Source: JBFKPQ01 sp041628225 (GTDB lineage Bacteria; Actinomycetota; Acidimicrobiia; Spongiisociales; JAENVV01). From it: a stretch of DNA of 25,318 nt. Under the pieces are notes generated by a model, which saw only the letters and a program-made list of their open reading frames with translations, was not told where the DNA came from and did not search any database. The position numbers and the translations under genes are program-made. The stretch covers positions 1 through 25,318 of the forward strand of contig JBFKPQ010000019.1 in the NCBI GenBank assembly GCA_041628225.1, in the 5' to 3' direction. Positions 1-6,687 of the stretch are shown piece by piece (within the stretch, counting starts at the first letter, position 1; each line of letters starts with the position of its first letter).

Positions 1-1
1 C

Positions 2-1027
2 GGTGGCCTGCCCAAGGTCGACCTCCACGACCACCTGGACGGTGGGCTCAGGCCGACGACGCTCCTGGCGCTGGCCGACCGACACCCCCTGCCGGCCGAT
101 ACTCCCGAAGGCATCGAAACCTGGTTTCACCAGGGATCCGCCGGTTCGTTGGAACGGTATCTCGACGCCTTTGAGCACACCGTGGCGGTCATGCAGGATG
201 AAGCCGCCATCGAACGCGTGGCCTTCGAAGCCGCCGAAGATCTCGCTGCCGACGGGGTGGTCTATGCAGAACTCCGCTTCGCGCCGATGCTGCTGACCCA
301 GCACGGCCTCGACGCCGGTAGCGTGCTGAGAGCTGCCGCACGCGGGCTGGCAGCCGCCGAGGAGACCCACGGAATCGTCACCGGCCTCATCGCGACCGCG
401 ATGCGCCAGCGCGACGATGCTCGGCATGTGGTCGAGGCAGCCGCCGGCGTCCCGAGCGTGGTCGCGTTCGATCTGGCGGGCCCGGAGGTCGGGTTTCCGG
501 CGGATCTCCACGCAGAGGCGTGTCGGCTCGCCGTGGAGGCGGGTCTTGGCATCACCATCCACGCCGGTGAGGCGGACGGTCCGGATTCGATCCGCCGCGC
601 TCTCGCGTCGTGCGGCGCACAGCGGATCGGCCACGGGGTACGCGTCATCGAGGATTGCGTCGTTCGCGATGGAGCGATCGTCGACCTGGGGCCGGTGGCG
701 AGCGTCGTGCACGAACGCCGGATCCCCCTCGAGGTCTGCCCAACGTCCAACCTCCACACGATGCACATCGAGCCTGACGAGCATCCCGTCGGCCTGCTGC
801 ATCGCGCCGGATTCGTCGTCACCATCAGTCCCGACAACCGCCTCATGAGCGGCACGTCGATGAGCCAGGAGTTCAGACTGTTGGTAGAAGATCACGGGTT
901 CACCGTTGACGACCTGGCCACCGTCACGCGCCAATCGATCGATGCGGCCTTCGCCCCGGCCGCCACACGAGACGCCCTGTGGCGAGCCGCCGCTCCCGCC
1001 TATCGATCGGCCGGAGCGTCGATCTGA
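2..1027 (+). CDS. add: Adenosine deaminase, 5' end outside window
   Basis: Zn-dependent hydrolase that deaminates adenosine/deoxyadenosine to inosine/deoxyinosine in cytosolic purine salvage. The reading frame is open from base 2, so the true start lies upstream; only a few N-terminal residues seem missing, because the first metal motif (HDHLDGG) begins at about residue 8 of the visible part. Further family motifs are visible in order: HAGEADGP (zinc His and catalytic Glu), RIGHG, the CPTSN segment, and SPDNRLMSGTS, which carries the metal Asp. In many relatives this last motif reads TDNRLMS, so the residue before the Asp is Pro here instead of Thr. The gene converges on the hydrolase gene downstream and overlaps its 3' end by 28 bp. 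The hpt product elsewhere in the window acts on the hypoxanthine branch of the same salvage pathway. Family assignment is firm; preference for adenosine over related substrates is inferred. Confidence 0.93.
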   Translation, partial: GGLPKVDLHDHLDGGLRPTTLLALADRHPLPADTPEGIETWFHQGSAGSLERYLDAFEHTVAVMQDEAAIERVAFEAAEDLAADGVVYAELRFAPMLLTQHGLDAGSVLRAAARGLAAAEETHGIVTGLIATAMRQRDDARHVVEAAAGVPSVVAFDLAGPEVGFPADLHAEACRLAVEAGLGITIHAGEADGPDSIRRALASCGAQRIGHGVRVIEDCVVRDGAIVDLGPVASVVHERRIPLEVCPTSNLHTMHIEPDEHPVGLLHRAGFVVTISPDNRLMSGTSMSQEFRLLVEDHGFTVDDLATVTRQSIDAAFAPAATRDALWRAAAPAYRSAGASI

Positions 1028-1818
1028 CGGCGTAGCCAGTCGATCACATCGTCGACGACCTGCGGCCCTTCCGGCTCGTTGAACAGCTCGTGCCTGAGCT
1101 GAGGGTAGAGCTTGCGGTGGACTGCGTCGGCGAGATGCGCACTGAAACGCGCCGGTACCAGCGTGTCCGCCCCGCCGTGGATCACCAATGTCGGCATCGA
1201 CGGCGGCGCCGACGCCGCGGCAGCCTCCATGGCGGCAAAGGCTTCGGCTCCGAGGCGGGTCGTGGATTTCGTATGGACGAGAGGGTCGGCGAAGTAGGCC
1301 TCACCGACGGCCGGATCACGGCTCAGCTGCGAAGCCTCGATGGCGTTCGGAAGAGACAACCCGGGTGCTAGACGAGCGAGGAGCGGCGCGGCGACTCGCT
1401 GCCAGGCGGGCACCGACGCATCGAGCGCCGGTGCGCTGAGCACCAAGTAATCGGGCAACAGATCGTGCGTCGTCGCATAACGGAAGGCGATGAGCCCACC
1501 GAGCGAGTGACCGAGCAGCACCGAGGGGACCGACTGAGATTCGACTTCGAGCAACTCGTCGGCGACCGCTTCGATGAAGTGGTCGAAGTCCTCCACGAAC
1601 CCTCTCCGTCCCCCCGACGCCCCGAATCCCGGGAGGTCGAAGGAACGTACCGAGATGCCGGCCTCCGACAGCTGCGCGCCCACCGCCTCGTACCGGCCGG
1701 AATGCTCACCGAGTCCGTGCACGATCAGCATGGCGGCCCACGGATCGGACGCCTCCCATTCCCGCACGAGCCGATGACCGTACGACGTATCCGCCGTCGA
1801 CGTGCGGGACGCCGTCAC
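1000..1818 (-). CDS. Alpha/beta hydrolase, monoacylglycerol-lipase type
   Basis: A 272-residue serine hydrolase of the alpha/beta fold. The HGLGEHSGRY motif at about 34-43 is typical of the monoglyceride lipase / lysophospholipase group. The nucleophile elbow GHSLGG gives Ser105, and Asp218 (GGADTLVP) and His243 (LRHELFNE) complete the triad. No signal peptide or membrane segment is visible, so it is probably cytosolic. The likely substrate is a monoacylglycerol or lysophospholipid, but the sequence does not settle this. I take the GTG at 1818 as start because it overlaps the TGA of the upstream gene as GTGA, the geometry used repeatedly in this window, and because the frame upstream of it is low-complexity Arg/Pro/Thr that overlaps the neighbouring gene. 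It is the last gene of the merR-led unit. Its 3' end runs 28 bp into the opposing adenosine deaminase gene. Confidence 0.88.
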   Translation of the reverse strand: MTASRTSTADTSYGHRLVREWEASDPWAAMLIVHGLGEHSGRYEAVGAQLSEAGISVRSFDLPGFGASGGRRGFVEDFDHFIEAVADELLEVESQSVPSVLLGHSLGGLIAFRYATTHDLLPDYLVLSAPALDASVPAWQRVAAPLLARLAPGLSLPNAIEASQLSRDPAVGEAYFADPLVHTKSTTRLGAEAFAAMEAAAASAPPSMPTLVIHGGADTLVPARFSAHLADAVHRKLYPQLRHELFNEPEGPQVVDDVIDWLRRQIDAPADR

Positions 1819-2270
1819 GCGGGCCGTGCCGATCCCTGGTCGTCGCCAGATGACAGTCGGACGATCTGTGGTCGGCCTGGTATCCGTGTGGGTTGGGTCA
1901 CCTCGTGGTGCTGATCCGGCTCTTCGAGGCCGTACTTGACCACGAGATGCAGGTAGTCGCGCTGATACAACACCTTGCACTGCACGTCGGGATACCGCTG
2001 CAACAGCAAACGCACCTTGCGATTCTTCTTCGTGACGAGCTTCTGGTTCATCGTGGTGATCTCGATGAACTGATCGTCTTCGGGAAGGTAGAAGTCGGGC
2101 GTGAAATAGGCAGTGGGCTCACCGCTCGAGTCGAATTCGAGGGGAAACGACCTCGGCTCGTACTCCCAGGGGATGCCGTAGAAATCGAGGAGTCGTGCAA
2201 ACTGCCGCTCGCTGTTGTGAGCGAACTCCACCTCGTCGGCGGTCGGGCGGTAGCCGCTCGGGTCGCTCAG
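1815..2270 (-). CDS. PD-(D/E)XK-like small protein, probable CTG start
   Basis: A 151-residue cytosolic protein of unknown function. The fold looks like a degenerate PD-(D/E)XK nuclease: Glu21 in an N-terminal helix, then TPDFYLP with Asp59, then IEITT with Glu70. The usual E-x-K is E-I-T here; Lys77 (NQK) could replace the missing lysine. The basic stretch 77-85 is followed by a beta-strand-like VLYQRDY. From memory, a similar domain occurs fused to hypoxanthine phosphoribosyltransferase in some actinobacteria; hpt lies 2 kb upstream here. Start: the first ATG/GTG/TTG in frame is GTG at 2231, which has no Shine-Dalgarno. The in-frame CTG at 2270 overlaps the merR TGA (CTGA) and has GGAGG at 2281-2285, 10 nt upstream, so I prefer CTG. 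With GTG the protein is 138 residues. The last 35 residues look disordered. Confidence 0.72.
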   Translation of the reverse strand: MSDPSGYRPTADEVEFAHNSERQFARLLDFYGIPWEYEPRSFPLEFDSSGEPTAYFTPDFYLPEDDQFIEITTMNQKLVTKKNRKVRLLLQRYPDVQCKVLYQRDYLHLVVKYGLEEPDQHHEVTQPTRIPGRPQIVRLSSGDDQGSARPA

Positions 2271-2740
2271 AGCGCCTCGACCTCCAACTCGGAGAGCTCT
2301 ACCACTTCGGCTGCCGCATCCGGGAACAGCCGGTGGATCTCACCTTCCAGCTCCTCTTGAACGGGTCCGACGGCGATCCCAAACACTCCTTGCCCGCGCC
2401 GGAACACGTCGACGACCTCGTCGGCGCTGTGGGCGGCATAGATCGTGTTGCCGTCCGACAGGAGGGTGACATCCATGAGCGGTTGATCGCTCTGGAGTTG
2501 AGCCTGCAGGATTTCCATGGCCTGGCGGATCTTCTTGAGGCTCATGCCCGCGTCGAGCAGGCGCTTGATAACCTTCAGCTGAACGACGTCCGGGAACGAG
2601 TACAGACGTTGCGAACCGGACCCGTGTGCGTGTTGCAAGGACGGCCGCAGCAGGTCGGTGCGGGCCCAGTAGTCGAGCTGTCGGTAGGTGATACCGACCA
2701 GCTTGCACACCTGCGGTGCGCGGAATCCGTGTACATCCAC
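2267..2740 (-). CDS. MerR-family regulator, Rv1830/ResR-like by position
   Basis: A 157-residue DNA-binding protein. The N-terminal MerR winged helix-turn-helix is clear: FRAPQVCKLVGITYRQLDYWARTDLL region at about 6-31, wing residues with GSQRLYSFPDVVQL at 42-55, and the IKRLLDAGMSLKKIRQAM helix at 58-75 leading into the dimerisation helix. The C-terminal half (about 88-157) is acidic, has no cysteines and carries no recognised effector domain. In mycobacteria a MerR of this type (Rv1830) lies beside the DUF151 nuclease and the gcvH-garA-Rv1828 group, matching the neighbours here apart from the interposed channel gene. The start is GTG at 2740, supported by AGGAGGA (2749-2755) 8 nt upstream. 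It has its own promoter with palindromic sites, so autoregulation is likely. Orthology to ResR is inferred from position and domain type only. Confidence 0.87.
   Translation of the reverse strand: MDVHGFRAPQVCKLVGITYRQLDYWARTDLLRPSLQHAHGSGSQRLYSFPDVVQLKVIKRLLDAGMSLKKIRQAMEILQAQLQSDQPLMDVTLLSDGNTIYAAHSADEVVDVFRRGQGVFGIAVGPVQEELEGEIHRLFPDAAAEVVELSELEVEAL
2281..2285 (-). promoter_or_regulatory. Shine-Dalgarno GGAGG in front of a CTG start
   Basis: GGAGG on the minus strand lies within the last codons of the merR gene, 10 nt before the CTG at 2270-2268. The alternative GTG at 2231 has no comparable site, so this ribosome binding site is the main argument for the longer PD-(D/E)XK-like protein. 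A second GAGG lies closer, 4 nt from the CTG. Confidence 0.5.
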
Positions 2741-2762
2741 TTGGCGCGTCCTCCTGCGACTA

Positions 2763-2783
2763 GGTTACACGCCCGTAATTACC
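2763..2783. promoter_or_regulatory. Operator-like palindrome in merR leader
   Basis: GTAATTAC (2775-2782) is a perfect 8-bp palindrome in otherwise GC-rich DNA, just downstream of the predicted merR transcription start. A GGTTAC half-site lies nearby at 2763-2768 in a loosely mirrored arrangement. Its position suggests a repressor site, perhaps for the MerR protein itself. No binding data can be inferred from sequence alone. Confidence 0.35.
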
Positions 2784-2793
2784 CCGGCCAGCG

Positions 2794-2823
2794 AAGTTAG
2801 CCGATGGCGGCGCGCCGTGTCAA
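2794..2823 (-). promoter_or_regulatory. Sigma-70-type promoter of the second merR
   Basis: The minus strand reads a consensus -35 TTGACA (2818-2823), an 18-bp spacer and -10 TAACTT (2794-2799). The -35 box overlaps the TGA stop of the channel gene. The predicted transcript starts near 2787, giving a leader of about 47 nt with a strong ribosome binding site. A perfect 10-bp palindrome, CGGCGCGCCG (2808-2817), fills the half of the spacer next to the -35, where MerR-family dimers usually bind. It would drive merR, the PD-(D/E)XK-like gene and the hydrolase. Confidence 0.6.
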
Positions 2824-3824
2824 CGATCTCGGGAGGCGAGCGCCACGAGACGGTCGACCTGGTCGACGGTTCCCAAGGCCACGAGGATGTCACCGACCTC
2901 GAACGGGTGGTCCGGATCGGGATTGAGCGAGACTCGCTGGCTGAGATCTTCGATGCCGATGATCGTCGCTCCGGAAGCTTCGCGAATCGACGCCGAACGG
3001 AGCGTCTGACCATCGAGGGGCGCGCCGGATTCGATCGGGATCCGCTCCAGCCGGAGTTCGAGGTGGCGGCTGCCCCGGAGCACCAACTCCACGACGTCTG
3101 CGAGTCCCGACTGCATCGCCATGACCGCCATCCGGTGGCCACCGACGCGCTGGGGCGCGACCACGCGGTCGGCTCCGGCGAGTGTCAGCTTCTCGACCGA
3201 TTCGGCCTCGTTGGCGCGGGCGATCACGGTGACCGATGGATTGAGGGCCTTAGCCGACAGGGTGATGACGAGGTTGTCGGAGTCGGTGTGGACGCAGGCG
3301 ACGACGCTCTTGGCGCGCTCGATGCCGGCCTGCTCGAGATACGTGTTCAGCGTGGCATCGCCTTCGACGATCATCGCTCCCGCCTCACGCGCCGACTCGG
3401 CTTTGTCGAGGTCGGCTTCGATGACGACCACACCCGTCCCGGCCTGGACGAGGTCCTCGACCACGGCTTCGCCGACCCGCCCGTACCCGCACACGATGTG
3501 ATGTTCGTCGAGGCGTTCGATCTCACGCAATATGCGACTCCTCCTGCCCCGGTCGGTGACCTGTTCGATGGCGAGTTCCAGGGCAGCTCCGGCAGTGTAC
3601 AGGGCGCCACCGACGCCCAGGATGATGAGGCCGGACGTCCAGAGCCGACCCATACCTGACAGCGGCACGTATTCCTCGTAGCCGACCGTCGAGACCGTCA
3701 GGATGACCATGTACCAGGCGTCGGACCACGAAGCGCCTTCGATGAAGACGAATCCGGCGGCTCCCACGACCATGACCGCGACGACGAAGAGCGCGGCCTT
3801 CCCGACCCGTCCGACGGGCGTCAC
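2820..3824 (-). CDS. Two-TM potassium-channel-like protein with RCK (TrkA-N/TrkA-C) domains
   Basis: A 334-residue membrane protein with the MthK-like plan. TM1 is at about 8-28, the pore helix and filter at 35-50, and TM2 at about 61-86. An RCK/TrkA-N Rossmann domain starts at residue 109 with the nucleotide motif CGYGRVG (112-118) and acidic strand end VVVIEAD. A TrkA-C domain covers about residues 245-334 (LELRLERIPIESGAPLDGQ onward). The family forms tetrameric ion channels gated by ligand binding to RCK rings. The filter region reads TVGYEE instead of TVGYG(D/E), so Glu50 takes the place of the last filter glycine; K+ selectivity is therefore uncertain. The start is GTG at 3824, sharing GTGA with the stop of the nuclease gene upstream. 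No SD is needed if translation is coupled. Cargo ion and ligand are unknown. Confidence 0.86.
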   Translation of the reverse strand: MTPVGRVGKAALFVVAVMVVGAAGFVFIEGASWSDAWYMVILTVSTVGYEEYVPLSGMGRLWTSGLIILGVGGALYTAGAALELAIEQVTDRGRRSRILREIERLDEHHIVCGYGRVGEAVVEDLVQAGTGVVVIEADLDKAESAREAGAMIVEGDATLNTYLEQAGIERAKSVVACVHTDSDNLVITLSAKALNPSVTVIARANEAESVEKLTLAGADRVVAPQRVGGHRMAVMAMQSGLADVVELVLRGSRHLELRLERIPIESGAPLDGQTLRSASIREASGATIIGIEDLSQRVSLNPDPDHPFEVGDILVALGTVDQVDRLVALASRDR

Positions 3825-4318
3825 TGCGGATCGTGTGATTCGAAATCGTCGGGCGTCACCTCGTCGAGGAACTCCCGAAACCGCTCGATCTCGTCTTCGG
3901 CTTCCTCTTCGGCGATCTCGATACCGGCGTCCTCGAGCACCTCAGGACTGGCGTAGAGGGATGCGCCGGTGCGGGCGGCGAGGGCGATCGCATCAGAGGG
4001 CCGAGCCGACACGATCACCTCGTCGCCATCGCCACCGAGTACGAGATCGGCGAAAAAGACGCTGTCGCGCAGCTCGGTCACGATCACCCGTTCCACTCGA
4101 GCCCCGAGCGCCGATGTCACATCCCTCAGGAGGTCATGCGTCATCGGTCGTTGCGGAACCACCCCTTCGAGGGCATAGGCGATGGCGGTGGCTTCGACGG
4201 CCCCGATCCAAATCGGCAGATACCGAGCACCATCGGCTTCGCGCAGCAAGATGATCGGCTGATTGGCCGGGAGCTGGATCCGCACACCGACCAGATCCAT
4301 CGCAACGAGATCGCTCAT
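3821..4318 (-). CDS. DUF151 bifunctional nuclease family protein (Rv1829-like)
   Basis: A 165-residue protein of the DUF151 / bifunctional nuclease family. Visible family features are the opening MDLVGVRIQLPANQPIILL, the YLPIWIGAVEATAIA segment (33-47), the PMTHDLL segment (58-64), and SARPSDAIALAARTGA (104-119). The C-terminal tail (about 132-165) is strongly acidic. Plant members were reported to have RNase and DNase activity; the bacterial role is not established. In mycobacteria it also sits between the two merR genes of this cluster. The ATG at 4318 shares ATGA with the hpt stop, and the stop shares GTGA with the channel start, so it is translationally coupled on both sides. Assignment to family is firm and nuclease activity is inferred. 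Confidence 0.9.
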   Translation of the reverse strand: MSDLVAMDLVGVRIQLPANQPIILLREADGARYLPIWIGAVEATAIAYALEGVVPQRPMTHDLLRDVTSALGARVERVIVTELRDSVFFADLVLGGDGDEVIVSARPSDAIALAARTGASLYASPEVLEDAGIEIAEEEAEDEIERFREFLDEVTPDDFESHDPQ

Positions 4319-4899
4319 GCGGTCAGGTTATCACCGGGACGGCCAAACGCCCGACGTGCCAACCAATCGGGATCGTCGCCGAAGGCAGCCAGGTCGAGGA
4401 CGGCCCAGAGACCGGGCAGGTTGCGGTATTTCCCCGACCAGTCGAGTCCGTAACCCAGGAGGAACTCGTCCCCGACCTCGAAGCCTCGGTACTCGATGGG
4501 TACGTCCACGAGGCGGCGCGGCGACTTGTCGAGCAGCGTCGCGGTCGCCACCGACGCGGGGTCGCGCGTCTCGATGAGCGAGCGCAGCGCCGTCAAGGTC
4601 AAGCCCGTATCGACGATGTCCTCCACGAGGATGACATGTCTACCCGTCAGCGACGTCTCGGTGTCCATGGCGATCCGCACGCGACCCGACTCGCCGAAAC
4701 GTGTCAGGTCGAGAAAATCCACCTCACAGTCCACGGACACGGCTCGCGTCAGGTCCGCCAAGAACGGGAGGGCTCCCTTGAGCACGCCGACGAGCAGAGG
4801 CGTCTCGCCCGCATAGTCGTCGCTGATGGACCGACCCAGCTCGGCGATGCGCGAGGCCAACTCGGTCCGCTCCACGACGGAGACTGCTGGATCAGTCAT
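4315..4899 (-). CDS. hpt: Hypoxanthine phosphoribosyltransferase
   Basis: A 194-residue cytosolic salvage enzyme that transfers the phosphoribosyl group of PRPP to hypoxanthine (and usually guanine), giving IMP/GMP. Seen in the sequence: the VGVLKGALPFLADL segment (37-50), DFLDLTRFG (61-69), the PRPP-binding loop VEDIVDTGLTLTAL (92-105), and the C-terminal substrate segment DEFLLGYGLDWSGKYRNLP. Length is normal for the family. The ATG at 4899 overlaps the carboxypeptidase stop by 8 nt. An in-frame extension upstream would lie entirely inside that gene and does not resemble the family. The gene is the third in a tightly overlapped run and is followed by the DUF151 nuclease gene. The adenosine deaminase at the left edge feeds the same pathway. 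Confidence 0.95.
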   Translation of the reverse strand: MTDPAVSVVERTELASRIAELGRSISDDYAGETPLLVGVLKGALPFLADLTRAVSVDCEVDFLDLTRFGESGRVRIAMDTETSLTGRHVILVEDIVDTGLTLTALRSLIETRDPASVATATLLDKSPRRLVDVPIEYRGFEVGDEFLLGYGLDWSGKYRNLPGLWAVLDLAAFGDDPDWLARRAFGRPGDNLTA

Positions 4900-6022
4900 T
4901 GCCCCACAGCCAATCCCAGTAGCGTGATGCCCAGCCCAACGCTTCGCCCAAGCCGGGCAATGGCGAGACAGGATCGGCGTGCAGCGGCGACGTGCCGAGC
5001 ACGTCGCCACCGAGGGCAGCCACGACGGTCGGAGCGCCCTCTTCGAGCGTGGGCGTGATCACCACCGCCTCGGCTTGCGACGTCGGCCCGAAGACATCGA
5101 TCGTTTCATCGGCCACCGCATCCACCGTCCCTCCCGGGGTCCGTATGGTGCCGAACACCTGGTCGTGGGTGACCACGATGAGAAGCGCAAACTCCTCGAA
5201 TGCCCAGTTCAGGAGGGTGGCAGCGTCGGCGAAGTGGTCGTTGGAGTCCATGACCACGACGTACACCCGCCGGTCCTCGCGGTCGGCGCCGGCCACGAGC
5301 GTGAGACCGGCCTGGTCGGTGTAGCCCGTCTTGACACCGAACGCCCCGTCGTAGGTGGCTACGAGTTCGTTCGTCGAGCGAGCGGTTCGTTCGACACCGT
5401 CGGGTGTTGGCGGCATCGCGTACGTTCGCGTTGCCACCAGCTCGGCGAACTCGGGGATCGCCATGCCGTATTCTGCGATTTTGACCAGGTCGGCAGCCGA
5501 AGCCCGATGACCGGGTGCGTCCAGCCCGTGCGGATTCACGAAGTTGGTGTCGATGAGGCCGAGCTCGTCCGCCTTGGCGTTCATGAGGTCCACGAAACCC
5601 GGGACATCACCGGCCACGTGTTCGGCGATCGCGATGGCGGCGTCGTTGGCCGATTGCAGGAGGAGAGAGGCGACCAGGTCCCGCAGCGGAATGCGCTCGC
5701 CCGGAACGAGTCCGATCTCGGCCTCGCCCACGGCCGCCGCCTCCTCTGAGACGAGCACACGCGCGTCGAGATCGGCCTGTTCCATCGCCACGATGGCCGT
5801 CATCATTTTCGTCGTAGACGCCATGGCACGACCCACGTCGGCGTCGAATGATCCGAGCACCTGATCGTACGTCTCGTCGTAGACGATCCAGGTGGTGGCC
5901 GACACCGTGGGCTCGGGAGGAAGAGGGTGGCTCTCGAGCGGGAGGGGCTGGCGGGCCGCAACCGGCATCGCCACCACCACGGAAACGAGCAGCCCGAGGA
6001 CTGTGCCGAGTCGGGACATCAT
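4892..6022 (-). CDS. D-alanyl-D-alanine carboxypeptidase (S11, PBP5-like)
   Basis: A 376-residue serine peptidase that trims the terminal D-Ala from peptidoglycan pentapeptides outside the cytoplasmic membrane. A signal peptide is clear (hydrophobic core about 5-20, AAR near 22-24). All three penicillin-binding motifs are present: S69-T-T-K72 (SxxK), S124-A-N126 (SxN) and K231-T-G233 (KTG). The FVNPHGLD motif at 161-168 is also typical. After the catalytic domain, about 90 residues form a beta-rich, Ala/Thr/Val-rich tail with no obvious transmembrane anchor; it ends in an aromatic WDWLWGND, so membrane association is uncertain. Two ATGs stand in tandem; the first (6022) overlaps the MerR stop as ATGA. 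Lying between an FtsR-like regulator and hpt, the gene links cell-wall maturation to this growth-control cluster. Confidence 0.93.
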   Translation of the reverse strand: MMSRLGTVLGLLVSVVVAMPVAARQPLPLESHPLPPEPTVSATTWIVYDETYDQVLGSFDADVGRAMASTTKMMTAIVAMEQADLDARVLVSEEAAAVGEAEIGLVPGERIPLRDLVASLLLQSANDAAIAIAEHVAGDVPGFVDLMNAKADELGLIDTNFVNPHGLDAPGHRASAADLVKIAEYGMAIPEFAELVATRTYAMPPTPDGVERTARSTNELVATYDGAFGVKTGYTDQAGLTLVAGADREDRRVYVVVMDSNDHFADAATLLNWAFEEFALLIVVTHDQVFGTIRTPGGTVDAVADETIDVFGPTSQAEAVVITPTLEEGAPTVVAALGGDVLGTSPLHADPVSPLPGLGEALGWASRYWDWLWGND

Positions 6023-6687
6023 TCGTCGAGGATCGACCGGAGCTCGCGACGCACCATGCGGAGCGACAGGGCCGCAAACGAGCGCGCCAGCGCCGTCATG
6101 GCGTCTTCGACACGTTGCTGCGCCTCAGGGCTTCCCTGTCGCCGCTGCGGAGCGGTCAACTGGCGGAGCAGGTCGGCCTGACGTCCTGCGCCGAGCGCCA
6201 GAGCCCGCAGGTGGCGTGCTTCGAGTCCGTGGTCGAAGCACAGACGAGCCTCCCGGGCGACGGCGACCGCGTCCTCGTCGTGCTCGGGGGCATCGGTCAT
6301 GACTCCGTGGGTCACCAGCGAGGCGAGTTCGTCTTCGGACAGCCCAGACCGTCTGAGCAGTTCCTCGGTCGACACCGTCGTCTGCTCGACGAAAAAGTGC
6401 TCGCCGAAGTCGGCGGCGGGATCGGTGGCGTCGTCGCCTCGCTCCCAGTCCGTGAGCTTCGCCTTGATGACCTTCAGCGGCAGGAAGTGGTCGCGTTGCT
6501 GTTCGAGGATGTACCGCACGCGTTTGACGTCGTCAGGAAAGAACTGTCGGTAGCCGGAGCTCGAACGCGACGGATGGATGAGGCCCTGCTGCTCGAGGAA
6601 TCGGACCTTGGAGACCGAGATCTCAGGGAACTCCTCATTGAGCAGGTTGATGACTTCTCCGATGGACAGCGCCGCTTGGTCAGCCAT
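6019..6687 (-). CDS. MerR-family regulator, FtsR (Rv1828)-like
   Basis: A 222-residue DNA-binding protein. A MerR-type helix-turn-helix spans about 7-75, with LSIGEVINLLNEEFP, VSKVRFLEQQGLI, GYRQFFPDDVKRVRYI and the LPLKVIKAKL helix. In the FtsR group the N-terminal segment is similarly longer than in classical MerR. The C-terminal half (about 100-222) is helical, rich in Ala, Arg and Leu, with no metal-binding cysteines beyond a single Cys. FtsR of corynebacteria activates ftsZ expression; that role is inferred here from cluster position next to gcvH and the FHA protein. The ATG at 6687 overlaps the FHA stop by 8 nt, and a longer in-frame upstream extension would sit inside the FHA gene. The gene downstream is a cell-wall carboxypeptidase, consistent with a division or envelope theme. 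Confidence 0.87.
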   Translation of the reverse strand: MADQAALSIGEVINLLNEEFPEISVSKVRFLEQQGLIHPSRSSSGYRQFFPDDVKRVRYILEQQRDHFLPLKVIKAKLTDWERGDDATDPAADFGEHFFVEQTTVSTEELLRRSGLSEDELASLVTHGVMTDAPEHDEDAVAVAREARLCFDHGLEARHLRALALGAGRQADLLRQLTAPQRRQGSPEAQQRVEDAMTALARSFAALSLRMVRRELRSILDE

